From Allochromatium palmeri (GTDB lineage Bacteria; Pseudomonadota; Gammaproteobacteria; Chromatiales; Chromatiaceae), in the NCBI RefSeq assembly GCF_009720725.1, contig NZ_WNKT01000018.1, positions 1-64,000 of the forward strand: a DNA stretch of 64,000 nt, read 5' to 3'. Positions 1-8,194 of this stretch are shown in pieces. Position numbers and translations under genes: made by a program. The notes beneath the pieces were generated by a model. The model saw nothing but the letters and a program-made list of their open reading frames with translations, ran no database searches and was not told where the DNA came from. Position 1 is the first letter of the stretch, and every line of letters starts with the position of its first letter.

Positions 1-240
1 TGATCCACGTCCTTTGCGATCATAGATTCCATCAATCCCATGGTTATTCCAACGATGAATCCAATTATAAATAGTTATGCGACTGACATCAAAAATAATC
101 GCCAGCTCTTCCGGTTTTTTCTTTTCTAAATGCAAAAGAATAATTGCATGTGCACGTTGACGAGCCGCATGACTATCGCTGCTAGCGTAAATGCTTTTGA
201 GCTTTTTTAGCTGTTCTTCGTTGACTTCGATGATAATCAT
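1..240 (-). CDS. IS630-type transposase, N-terminal part, cut by window edge
   Basis: Reading the minus strand from the ATG at 240 gives 80 codons without a stop, running off the left edge. The protein starts MIIIEVNEEQLKKL and has a helix-turn-helix with the pattern PEELAIIFDVSRITIYNWI followed by a W-x-x-x-G-I-x-G-I-Y-D-R segment, as in the DNA-binding N-terminus of IS630/Tc1-mariner transposases. The catalytic DDE part would lie outside the window, so intactness cannot be judged. Base composition is low (25 G/C in the first 60 bases), unlike the GC-rich genes to the right, which supports a mobile origin. The family call is from recognised pattern only. Confidence 0.7.
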   Translation of the reverse strand, partial: MIIIEVNEEQLKKLKSIYASSDSHAARQRAHAIILLHLEKKKPEELAIIFDVSRITIYNWIHRWNNHGIDGIYDRKGRGS

Positions 241-634
241 TTTCGTGTCTTACTTTGAAAGCTTTAAAGTTCTATGGTTTATACCATCTGCTGCTTGCGC
301 TTAATCAATTAATCGAATCTGAAATGCGCGATAAAATGACATCGATCCGCAAAGCGTGTGAGCAAAGCTAATTTATACCCTGGCTTCTTGCTTATGGCAG
401 AGATATTTATTATATACTCAAACAGGTATTTTGTTAAAATTATTTAATAGATGTACTTACCATCCTCAACCGCCGTCCTCCATCCCCGTTCGATATGACG
501 GATGAGCCAATCGAACTTCCACCCAACGTCATACCACTGCGGCAGAGACAGTCGCGCTAAAGGCAGAACCACCAAGGTTGATAGGAGAGCCGTCACAGGC
601 CGCACGCTTCGACTGCCGTCACGCTTGTATCGAC
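241..634. other. AT-rich non-coding stretch beside the transposase
   Basis: No convincing gene is visible in these ~390 bases. The part next to the transposase start is AT-rich and contains a small perfect inverted repeat (ATGGT at 274-278 and ACCAT at 283-287), which may belong to the insertion-sequence end or its promoter. No terminal repeat pair can be confirmed because the other end of the element is outside the window. From about 460 onward GC content rises. Confidence 0.4.
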
Positions 635-988
635 TTAGTAAGTTGGCATAAATTTTCCAGTCTTCGTATCGACAACGCCACCCGCCGCACCTTGTAGAAA
701 ATTTCCAGTTCTGTTGTCAATATAATTGCCGCCACCGACAGAAGTAGCTGGCACACCATTAACTAACAAAGGCGGTTGAGTTGATGCTGCTGACGCTGAT
801 TCCGGGCGAGCGCCACCATTTTCGTTTGCATTGGATATAAACTGATCGAAAGCCTTTTCGTTTGCACGTCTCATGGATCCAGACTTGAAAGACCGATTTG
901 CCTGTTTATGCATGGCCTCAAGCCTCTCAACTTGGCTTTCTCGGCTTTTTAATCCCTCAGCCAATAAAGTTTTGCTTACAACGCGCAA
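635..988 (-). CDS. Hypothetical protein, 117 aa
   Basis: I do not recognise this protein. It begins MRVVSKTLLAEGLKSRESQ, is charged and probably helical in its first 55 residues, then low in complexity. Its glycine-rich C-terminus contains two similar short units, NYIDNRTGNFLQGAAGG and VVDTKTGKFMP, which look like an internal repeat of the form x-D-x-[RT]-T-G-x-F. No signal peptide or membrane segment is seen. It starts 12 bases after the stop of the Hsp70-like remnant on the same strand, so the two were probably co-transcribed. Codon use is less GC-biased than in the chromosome to the right, which suggests acquired DNA. Confidence 0.5.
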   Translation of the reverse strand: MRVVSKTLLAEGLKSRESQVERLEAMHKQANRSFKSGSMRRANEKAFDQFISNANENGGARPESASAASTQPPLLVNGVPATSVGGGNYIDNRTGNFLQGAAGGVVDTKTGKFMPTY

Positions 989-1000
989 GCTGATAGGTAG

Positions 1001-2017
1001 TCAACAAAAATCCTTATCGGGATAGTGATCTCTCCAGCAACTCTCTGGGGTAGTTGTTAGTCTAGGACTGGGAATCGCCTTGATCACTTTTCCGACTTCT
1101 AAGAAACTCAACCCATACGCGACAGTCAGTCTGTCATAATCCTCGCGCCGAACCCCAGGCGCTTCGAGGTTATTGGGCAGATCAATGCGGTGCGGATTAG
1201 CGCATAACCATGTCATATTAGGGCACGATCTAAGCGCTCGTTGCAAACTACAATAAAACGGCATTCGCATACCGCCACCGCAATAGAATGCAGGAATGCC
1301 TTTTAGGTCGTTTTGGCTGAGTAAATTATTCTTCCACGTTCGCCATGAATTTTGGTTTTGCACTTGCCCTTTAACTTTACCGTAAAAACTTTCATCTGGT
1401 GTCTGTTCGCTGCCATGGAAGCTGGTTTCAATAGCATCAAAATAATGCGAGCAGTGCTCTGGAATCGCAAAATCACGGTCAGTAGCAAATTTCAATTGCT
1501 CAAGAGATGAGAGCAAATCGCTATTGCCGCCCTGTTCTTGTAGCGCGTTTTTCCACCAATTAATGCGATAGCGATGCAGGTTTATCACGCCATGCGGCTC
1601 TACCACGGAGGTGAAAAACTCAAAATCCCAACGTCCACCTCTGGCTTTCTTGACCTGAAACAGGGACGAATCAACAGATCCGGCGCCAACAGGTCTTATA
1701 CACGGCTTCAGACTAGCAGAGTGTTGATAAACCACAAGTCGAACCGGGTCATCCTGACGGACGTTGAACGAGACGACAGCCTCAGCTCCGTTAGTCCTAT
1801 GGGGAATGGGCAGGATGATCTGACTAGGAACGGCTGTGATGTAGTGCACACCTCGATAGAGCCACCGGTCCCGGCCAGTTGTCCAACTGTGTCGACTGGG
1901 GTACTGTGCGAACCCTGTGCAGCGGCGGTCGACGTGCCCGAACCGCCCGTCTGGGAGACGTATGGAGATGGTCAAGCAGACCCTCAGCGAAGACGACATC
2001 AGCGTCAAGTTCGTCAC
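1001..2017 (-). pseudogene. Remnant of an Hsp70/actin-like ATPase gene (C-terminal part)
   Basis: The open frame is 338 codons, but only the part from 1001 to roughly 1780 looks like real protein. Its C-terminus has an Hsp70-like arrangement: FYCGGGMRMPFY (the conserved GGG-R loop of the ATPase fold), then IDLPNNLEAPGVRREDYDRL and TVAYGLSFLEVGKVI. The N-terminal phosphate-binding DxGTT signature of Hsp70 is absent, and the first ~75 codons are arginine- and serine-rich and overlap the start of hsdR on the other strand. I infer a 5'-truncated gene whose front was lost when the restriction locus was joined here. A short intact protein started from an unusual codon cannot be excluded. Confidence 0.45.
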
Positions 2018-4427
2018 GCCCGCGATCGTCCGGGCCGGTTGGGATGAGCTGACCCAGATACGCCGTCAGGTCACGTTCACCAAGGGACGCCTAATCGTGC
2101 GCGTACGCCTGGTGACACGCGGTCGCGCCAAACGGGCGGACATCATCCTCTACTACGCCGGCATCCCGATTGCGATCATCGAGATCAAGGACAAGCGCCA
2201 CGCCCTGGGCGACGGGATGCAGCAGGGGCTGGAATACGCCAAGATCCTCGACGTGCCCTTCGTCTTCGCCACCAATGGCGACGGCTTCGTCTTCCACGAC
2301 CGTACCGGCCAGGGCGCCCAGCTCGAAACCACACTCGGCCTCGACCAGTTCCCCGCGCCGGCGGATCTCTGGACCCTCTATCGCACCTGGAAGGGACTCG
2401 GCCCGGAGCAGGAAGCCCTGGTGCTCCAGCCCTACTATGACGACGGCAGCGGACGCGAACCACGCTACTACCAGCGCAACGCCATCAATGCCACGGTCGA
2501 GGCCATCGCACGCGGTCTGACGCGCATCCTCTTGGTCATGGCCACCGGCACCGGCAAGACCTACACCGCCTTTCAGATCATCTGGCGGTTGTGGAAGGCC
2601 GGTCACAAGCAACGCATCCTGTTTCTGGCCGACCGCAACGTGCTGATCGATCAGACCATGGTCAACGACTTCCGCCCCTTCGGTCCGGCCATGGCCAAAC
2701 TCAGCACCAGCACCAAGACCATCGAACGCGCCGACGGCCACACAACCGAGCTGACCAGCGCCGTCGATCGGCGGCGGCGCGTCGATACGGCCTATGAGAT
2801 CTATCTCGGGCTCTATCAGGCGCTCACCGGCCCCGAGGAACGCCAAAAGCTCTACCGCGACTTCTCACCCGGTTTCTTCGATCTGATCGTGGTCGACGAA
2901 TGTCATCGCGGCAGCGCCGCCGAGGACTCGGCCTGGCGCGAGATCCTCGACTATTTCAGCGCCGCGACCCAGATCGGCCTGACCGCCACGCCGAAGGAGA
3001 CCGAATACGTCTCCAACATCCATTACTTCGGCCCACCGGTCTACAGCTACTCGCTCAAGCAGGGCATCCACGACGGCTTCCTCGCGCCCTACAAGGTCAT
3101 CAAGGTCCATCTGGACGTCGACGTCACCGGCTATCGGCCCAAGCCCGAGGAGACCGATCTCAACGGCCATCGCATCGAGGACCGGCTCTACAACCAGAAG
3201 GACTTCGACCGCAGCCTGGTCATCGACGAACGCACCGCGCGCGTGGCGCGCTGGGTCTCGGACTATCTCAAGCAGAGCGGCGACCGCTTTCAGAAGACCA
3301 TCGTGTTCTGCGTCGACACCGAGCACGCGGCCCGGATGCGCCAGGCGCTGATCAACGAGAACGCCGATCTGGCCCAGGCCAACAGCCGCTATGTGATGCG
3401 CATCACCGGCGACGATGCCGAGGGACAGGCGCAACTGGGCAACTTCATCGACCCCGAGAGCCGCTATCCGGTCATCGTCACGACCTCGCGCCTGCTCTCC
3501 ACAGGCGTGGATGCCCAGACCTGTCGGTTGATCGTGCTCGACCGCGAGGTCGGCTCCATGACCGAGTTCAAGCAGATCCTCGGGCGTGGCACGCGGGTGC
3601 ATGAGGACAGCGGCAAGTATTACTTCACCCTAGTCGACTTCCGGAAGGCGACCAACCATTTCGCCGATCCCGACTTCGATGGCGAGCCGGTGCAGATCTA
3701 TGAGCCGGACGAAGGCGATCCGCCGCTGCCGCCCGAGGATGTGGCTCCAGGTGCTGAGGACGAAGATCCGATTCCGCCCCAGCCCGGTGAGGATGAGACG
3801 GTCATCGTCGATCCTCAGCCTCCCGAGATTCCGCTACCGATCGGCGACCCCGAACCGCCGCGCAAGTATTACATCCAGGGTCAGCCGGTCCGGGTGCTGA
3901 CCGAGCGTGTCGAATACCTCGACGCCTCCGGCAAGCTGGTGACCGAAAGCCTGCGCGACTACTCGCGCCGCACCATCCGCGATCAGTACGCCAGCCTGGA
4001 TCAATTCCTGCGCCGCTGGCGCGACACCGAGCACAAGGCGGCCATTCTCGCCGAGCTGGCCGAGGCTGGTCTGCCGCTGGAGCCGTTGGCCGAGGAGATC
4101 GGCCTGGATCTCGACCCCTTCGATCTGATCTGTCATATTGCCTTCGACCAGCCACCGCTCACCCGCCGCGAACGGGCCGGACGGCTCAAGCAGGGTGATG
4201 TCTTCACCCAATACGGCGAGCAGGCCCGCACCGTGCTTGAGGCACTGCTCGACAAGTACCAGGACGAGGGATTGGTCGCGGATCTCGACAACGTGCGTCT
4301 GCTGTCAATTTCGCCGTTCAGCGCCATGGGCACGCCGGTGCAGCTCATCAAGGCGTTCGGCGGACGGGCGGGCTACGAGGCGGCGGTCCATGCGTTGCAG
4401 GATGCGCTCTATCAGGACGCGGTTTGA
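1962..4427 (+). CDS. hsdR: Type I restriction enzyme R subunit, HsdR (EcoEI-like)
   Basis: This is the ATP-dependent translocase and endonuclease subunit of a type I restriction system, 821 aa. An N-terminal nuclease domain shows the D...E-x-K arrangement (D60, then E74-I-K76 in AIIEIKDKRH). A superfamily 2 motor follows, with Walker A ATGTGKT at 193-199, a DECH box near 310, SAT-like motif GLTATPK, and motif VI LGRGTRV. Residues ~575-640 form an acidic, proline-rich linker (PPLPPEDVAPG, PPEIPLPIGDPEPP) before the C-terminal domain. The start at 1962 is preferred because GGGAGA lies just upstream and the family N-terminus begins there; 1968 is possible. It leads the operon with hsdM 57 bases downstream. 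Composition jumps to GC-rich at its start. Confidence 0.93.
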   Translation: MEMVKQTLSEDDISVKFVTPAIVRAGWDELTQIRRQVTFTKGRLIVRVRLVTRGRAKRADIILYYAGIPIAIIEIKDKRHALGDGMQQGLEYAKILDVPFVFATNGDGFVFHDRTGQGAQLETTLGLDQFPAPADLWTLYRTWKGLGPEQEALVLQPYYDDGSGREPRYYQRNAINATVEAIARGLTRILLVMATGTGKTYTAFQIIWRLWKAGHKQRILFLADRNVLIDQTMVNDFRPFGPAMAKLSTSTKTIERADGHTTELTSAVDRRRRVDTAYEIYLGLYQALTGPEERQKLYRDFSPGFFDLIVVDECHRGSAAEDSAWREILDYFSAATQIGLTATPKETEYVSNIHYFGPPVYSYSLKQGIHDGFLAPYKVIKVHLDVDVTGYRPKPEETDLNGHRIEDRLYNQKDFDRSLVIDERTARVARWVSDYLKQSGDRFQKTIVFCVDTEHAARMRQALINENADLAQANSRYVMRITGDDAEGQAQLGNFIDPESRYPVIVTTSRLLSTGVDAQTCRLIVLDREVGSMTEFKQILGRGTRVHEDSGKYYFTLVDFRKATNHFADPDFDGEPVQIYEPDEGDPPLPPEDVAPGAEDEDPIPPQPGEDETVIVDPQPPEIPLPIGDPEPPRKYYIQGQPVRVLTERVEYLDASGKLVTESLRDYSRRTIRDQYASLDQFLRRWRDTEHKAAILAELAEAGLPLEPLAEEIGLDLDPFDLICHIAFDQPPLTRRERAGRLKQGDVFTQYGEQARTVLEALLDKYQDEGLVADLDNVRLLSISPFSAMGTPVQLIKAFGGRAGYEAAVHALQDALYQDAV

Positions 4428-4484
4428 TCGCCGACCGCCGAAGTCAACTGCTCGCTCCACAATCAGCCCAGGATCTATCGCACC

Positions 4485-5942
4485 GTGTCAGTTCGGACCA
4501 CCGTCAAATCCATCCAGGACATCATGCGCCAGGATGTCGGCGTCGACGGCGACGCCCAGCGTCTCTCGCAGCTCTGCTGGATGTTCTTCCTCAAGATCAT
4601 CGATGACCAGGATCAGGAGCTGGAGCTGACGCGCGACGACTACCGCTCGCCGATTCCGAGCCGGTTTCAATGGCGCACCTGGGCCGCCGATGCCGAGGGA
4701 CTGACCGGCGAGCACCTGCTTGATTTCATCAACGACGATCTCTTTCCAAGCCTCAAGGGGCTGCCGGCGCTCGGATCCAATGCCAATCGCGCGCGCGTGG
4801 TGCGGGGCGTCTTCGAGGACGCCTACAATTACATGAAGTCCGGGCAGCTCATGCGCCAGGTCATCAACCGCATCAATGAGGTCGATTTCAACGATCTGGC
4901 CGAGCGGCGGCACTTCGGCGACATCTACGAGCAACTGCTCAACGACCTGCAAAGCGCGGGCAATGCGGGCGAGTATTACACCCCGCGCGCCCTGACCACC
5001 TTCATGGCCGAGCGCCTCGACCCCAAGCCGGGCGAGATCCTGCTCGACCCTTCGTGCGGGACCGGCGGTTTTCTCACCTGTGCCATCCGTTACATGCGCG
5101 AGCGTCATGTGAAGACGCCCGAGGACGAGCGCTGGCTCCAGACCGGGTTGCGCGCGGTCGAGAAGAAGCAGCTCCCGCACATGCTGTGCGTCACCAATCT
5201 GCTGCTGCACGGGATCGAAGATCCGAGCTGCGTGCGGCACGACAACACCCTGGCACGGCCCTATGTCAGCTATGGCCCTGCTGATCGGGTCGACATCATT
5301 CTGACCAATCCACCCTTCGGCGGGCGCGAGGAGCCCGGCATCGAGTCGAGCTTTCCAGCCCATCTGCGCACCCGCGAGACCGCCGATCTGTTTCTGGCGC
5401 TCTTCATCCGGTTGCTCAAGCCGGGTGGACGCGCCGCTGTGGTGCTGCCCGACGGCACCCTGTTCGGTGAGGGTGTCAAGACCCGGCTCAAGGAGCAACT
5501 GCTGGAGGAGTGCAACCTGCACACCATCGTTCGGCTACCGAACAGCGTCTTCAAGCCCTACGCCAGCATCGGCACCAATCTGCTGTTCTTCGAGAAGGGC
5601 GAGCCGACGCGCGAGGTCTGGTTCTACGAGCACCGCGTGCCCGAGGGACAGAAAGCCTATTCGATGACCAAGCCGATCCGGGTCGAGCATCTGCAAGGCT
5701 GCGTCGACTGGTGGGGCGGCTCCGAGCGCGCCGGACGCGAGCCGACCGAGGTCGCCTGGAAGGTGACGCTGGAGGAGATCAAGGCGCGCCACTACAACCT
5801 CGATGTCAAGAATCCGCATACGGTCGCCGATGACCACGGCGATCCCGAGGAACTGCTGGCCCGGCTGGAGCAGGACGAGCGGACGGTCGGTGAGTTGCGC
5901 GAGCAGCTCAAGGCGATGTTGGCGGAGGCGCTGTTGCGATGA
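4485..5942 (+). CDS. hsdM: Type I restriction-modification methyltransferase subunit HsdM
   Basis: This is the N6-adenine methyltransferase subunit, which with HsdS modifies the recognition site and with HsdR forms the restriction complex. The 485 aa protein has the N-terminal helical domain (QDIMRQDVGVDGDAQRL), the SAM-binding motif DPSCGTGGF at 188-196 and the catalytic NPPF at 275-278, followed by the typical C-terminal helical tail. All key residues are present, so it should be active. The start is a GTG at 4485; no in-frame ATG fits the family N-terminus. Its last codons overlap the start of the DUF3800 gene by four bases (ATGA), so the two are translationally coupled. Confidence 0.95.
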   Translation: MSVRTTVKSIQDIMRQDVGVDGDAQRLSQLCWMFFLKIIDDQDQELELTRDDYRSPIPSRFQWRTWAADAEGLTGEHLLDFINDDLFPSLKGLPALGSNANRARVVRGVFEDAYNYMKSGQLMRQVINRINEVDFNDLAERRHFGDIYEQLLNDLQSAGNAGEYYTPRALTTFMAERLDPKPGEILLDPSCGTGGFLTCAIRYMRERHVKTPEDERWLQTGLRAVEKKQLPHMLCVTNLLLHGIEDPSCVRHDNTLARPYVSYGPADRVDIILTNPPFGGREEPGIESSFPAHLRTRETADLFLALFIRLLKPGGRAAVVLPDGTLFGEGVKTRLKEQLLEECNLHTIVRLPNSVFKPYASIGTNLLFFEKGEPTREVWFYEHRVPEGQKAYSMTKPIRVEHLQGCVDWWGGSERAGREPTEVAWKVTLEEIKARHYNLDVKNPHTVADDHGDPEELLARLEQDERTVGELREQLKAMLAEALLR

Positions 5943-6781
5943 GCATCGACGAGTCCTCATCAAGCGCACTGCCGGTTCAGTATTTCGTTGACGAAAGCGG
6001 GGACGGCGTGCTGTTCGACGGCAAAGGCCGGGTGCTATACGAAGCGGGGAGCGCGCCACGACATTTCATTCTGGGCATGGTGCGGATTGAACAGCCCGAG
6101 CAGGTCGCGCAGGCGTTGACGGAACTGCGAATCGCGCTGTTGGCTGACCCCTACTTCAAAGACGTGCCGTCTTTTCAGCCCGAGGCAGGCAAGACGGCAC
6201 TGCACTTCCATGCCAAGGACGATCTGCCTGAAGTCCGGCGCGAGGTCTTGCGGCTACTGTTGACCCTGGATTTCAAATTTTTCGCCGTCGTGAAGAGCAT
6301 GAAGGCGGTGCTCGACTATGTGCGCCGACGCAACCTCATGGACAGCCGCTATCGTTATCAGCCCAACGAGTTGTACGACTTGACCGTCCGGATGCTCTTC
6401 AAGCACCGGCTCCACCAGCATCAGGCTTATCGGATCGTTTTCGCCAGACGAGGCAAGCGTGATCGCACCGATGCGCTCAGGGAGCAACTCAGGCTCACCC
6501 GTGAGCGTTTCCTGCGAGAGCTGAGTCGGGCGACGGAAGAGACCGCGTTGGAAGTGATTCCCGCCTATCCACACGAGTCTCCGGGACTTCAGGTCGCGGA
6601 CTACTGCCTGTGGGCGCTCCAGCGGCTATTCGAGAAAGAGGAGGATCGTTACGTGCAGATGCTGTGGCCGAAGGTTTCGCTGATCCACGACGTGGACGAT
6701 ACCTGCCAGAACCGCTATGGCTGTTACTACAACAAGCGCAAGCCCTTGACGCTTGCGGACATAAAAAATCGGCAGGTATAG
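5939..6781 (+). CDS. DUF3800 domain protein inside the hsd operon
   Basis: The 280 aa protein opens with the DUF3800 signature YFVDESGDG (residues 15-23), and its C-terminus has GLQVADYCLWALQRLFEKEEDRY, the second conserved block of the family. DUF3800 proteins have an RNase H-like fold and are frequent in phage-defence and mobile regions; their biochemical role is not settled. The acidic residues of the first motif and the QVADYC aspartate are present, so the site looks intact. It is coupled to hsdM by an ATGA overlap. Its stop codon at 6779-6781 lies inside a candidate structured RNA (6768-6837). Confidence 0.85.
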   Translation: MSIDESSSSALPVQYFVDESGDGVLFDGKGRVLYEAGSAPRHFILGMVRIEQPEQVAQALTELRIALLADPYFKDVPSFQPEAGKTALHFHAKDDLPEVRREVLRLLLTLDFKFFAVVKSMKAVLDYVRRRNLMDSRYRYQPNELYDLTVRMLFKHRLHQHQAYRIVFARRGKRDRTDALREQLRLTRERFLRELSRATEETALEVIPAYPHESPGLQVADYCLWALQRLFEKEEDRYVQMLWPKVSLIHDVDDTCQNRYGCYYNKRKPLTLADIKNRQV

Positions 6782-6837
6782 GATTCAGGGCTTGAGCCAA
6801 GGATCACACGGCGTGAAGCCGAATTTTGCCTGCCGAT
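6768..6837 (+). ncRNA. Candidate structured RNA (three-way junction) at the DUF3800 stop codon
   Basis: A perfect 9-bp outer stem pairs ATCGGCAGG (6768-6776) with CCTGCCGAT (6829-6837), and a G-U pair can extend it inward. Two small hairpins fit within it: GGC-TTGA-GCC (6789-6798) and CGGC-GTGAA-GCCG (6809-6821). The stop codon of the DUF3800 gene lies just inside the outer stem. Conserved RNA structures linked to DUF3800 genes have been described before (the DUF3800 RNA motif series), so position and shape are suggestive. I could not test whether this sequence belongs to one of those motifs. It could also simply tune expression of the next gene. Confidence 0.35.
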
Positions 6838-6855
6838 CTAACTTGAGGATTACCC

Positions 6856-7146
6856 ATGAATGAAGCGATGTCAAGCTCGCTTCACGACTACGACCCACTC
6901 GTGGAGGCGGCTGTTGCGATGCGTTTGAGCGAGCGCTTTCAGATCGATCCCGCTGTCTGCCACAGCGAGCCGGTGATCCGCGATACCCGCGTTCCCGTTT
7001 CGATTGTCCTGGGCAGCTTGGCGGGCGGCATGAGCCAAGGCAAGATCACGGACGAGTACGGCGTGACGCCTGCGGACATCCAGGCCGCGCTGAATGTCGC
7101 GAATGACCGCCTCGCGTCGTCGCCTCTGATGCGCTCGAAGCCTTGA
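6856..7146 (+). CDS. DUF433 (VapB45-like antitoxin fold) protein
   Basis: The 96 aa protein carries the DUF433 core: an E-P-V-I-R-D-T-R-V-P-V-S segment, then LGSLAGGMSQGKITDEYGVTPADIQAAL. This is a small winged-helix DNA-binding fold, found mostly as the antitoxin of VapBC-like pairs. TTGAGGA lies 8 bases upstream of the ATG at 6856. No PIN or DUF5615 toxin follows; the next gene is Abi_2. It is therefore either an orphan antitoxin or a regulator of the inserted cassette. It has an extra ~30-residue N-terminal part, MNEAMSSSLHDYDPL, before the conserved domain. Confidence 0.75.
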   Translation: MNEAMSSSLHDYDPLVEAAVAMRLSERFQIDPAVCHSEPVIRDTRVPVSIVLGSLAGGMSQGKITDEYGVTPADIQAALNVANDRLASSPLMRSKP

Positions 7147-7183
7147 CGAAAGCGGGGGAAGAAGCCAATATGATCTCAACAAC

Positions 7184-7229
7184 ACCCCCCACGCCTCTCA
7201 ACGATGCGCACCAGGGGGGTTACTTTTTT
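7184..7229 (+). terminator. Intrinsic-terminator-like hairpin upstream of the Abi_2 gene
   Basis: ACCCCCC (7184-7190) pairs with GGGGGGT (7214-7220), giving a 7-bp GC stem around a 23-base loop, followed after three bases by six T residues (7224-7229). It ends 35 bases before the Abi_2 start codon. A run of five G at 7154-7158 could pair with the same C-tract instead, so the stem can be switched. Either this is an attenuator controlling abi and hsdS, or it is the 3' end of a small RNA made from 7147 onward. The geometry is seen directly; the function is inference. Confidence 0.5.
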
Positions 7230-7264
7230 GGGCGATCGGCGCGGCGCGCTCACCGGAGCCGTGC

Positions 7265-8194
7265 ATGACCAAGCCTGCCAAGACCTACGCCGAGCAGCTT
7301 CAGCTCCTGAAGGATCGGGGCCTGCATGTGCCGGATGCCTCCTTTGCGCTCCACTGTCTGGCCCATCACAACTACTACCGCCTCTCGGCCTACCGCGTTC
7401 CATTCACCGAGCCTGGTCAGCCGGACCGGTTCCAGCCTGGCACAACCTTCGATCAGCTTTGGAAGCTCTACCAGTTCGACCGCGAACTGCGCCGTCTCGT
7501 CATTGAGGGCTGTAAGCGCGTTGAGATCTCGGTCCGTTCGCGTTGGGCCTATGAGATCGGTCATCAACTCGGCCCGCTGGCGTATCTGGACAATCGGCAC
7601 TTTGCTGATCCGGCGATTCATGCCCGTACCCTGACCAAACTCGAACGGGAGCTGGTGCGCAGCCGCGAGGAGTTCATCCGCTATCATCGCGAGACGCTCC
7701 GTCAGCCGTGGCCGCCGGTATGGGTGCTGATCGAGATCGCCTCCTTTGGCAATATCTCCAGTCTGCTTCAGCAAACCCAGCCGCCCAGACTGCGCCAGGC
7801 GGTCGCCGATACCTATGGTCTGGACGAAAAGACCTTCTGCTCGCTGTTGCATCACCTGAGCGTGGTGCGCAATACCGCCGCACATCATAGCCGGCTGTGG
7901 AATCGGCGCTTCACGGTCACCTTCCAGCTTCCCCGGAAGAAGCCACCGCACCTGTGGCCCAACTTCTCGACCTGTCCGCATCATGGCACGGGGCGCGAGC
8001 GCAATCTCTACAACACCCTGGTGCTGCTGGTGCATCTCATCGAGTACATCGAGCCGAATGGGTGTTGGCCACGGCGACTGGTGGCGCATCTCGCTACCTT
8101 GGATCCTGCTTTGCAAACGCACATGGGTTGCCCGGATGACTGGCGTCAGCGCCCGTTGTGGCAACCGCTTTCGCTTCCTGGAGAGCCTGCATGA
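7265..8194 (+). CDS. Abi_2 family abortive-infection protein (AbiF/AbiD-like, HEPN type)
   Basis: The 309 aa protein shows the Abi_2 hallmarks: HHNYYRLSAYRVPF near residues 34-47, the block LYQFDRELRRLVIEGCKRVEISVRS, and VRNTAAHHSRLWNRRF near 201-216. That last block contains the R-x4-H (R202...H207) motif of HEPN ribonucleases. AbiD/AbiF proteins act as abortive-infection toxins that halt growth after phage attack. The start at 7265 has CCGGAG seven bases upstream. Its stop overlaps the start of hsdS (ATGA at 8191-8194), so it is a translationally coupled member of the restriction operon rather than a loose insertion. Confidence 0.87.
   Translation: MTKPAKTYAEQLQLLKDRGLHVPDASFALHCLAHHNYYRLSAYRVPFTEPGQPDRFQPGTTFDQLWKLYQFDRELRRLVIEGCKRVEISVRSRWAYEIGHQLGPLAYLDNRHFADPAIHARTLTKLERELVRSREEFIRYHRETLRQPWPPVWVLIEIASFGNISSLLQQTQPPRLRQAVADTYGLDEKTFCSLLHHLSVVRNTAAHHSRLWNRRFTVTFQLPRKKPPHLWPNFSTCPHHGTGRERNLYNTLVLLVHLIEYIEPNGCWPRRLVAHLATLDPALQTHMGCPDDWRQRPLWQPLSLPGEPA

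Noticed and set aside
1574-2047. 157-codon plus-strand frame over the hsdR start
   Set aside because: It overlaps the Hsp70-like remnant and hsdR and has no coherent protein pattern.
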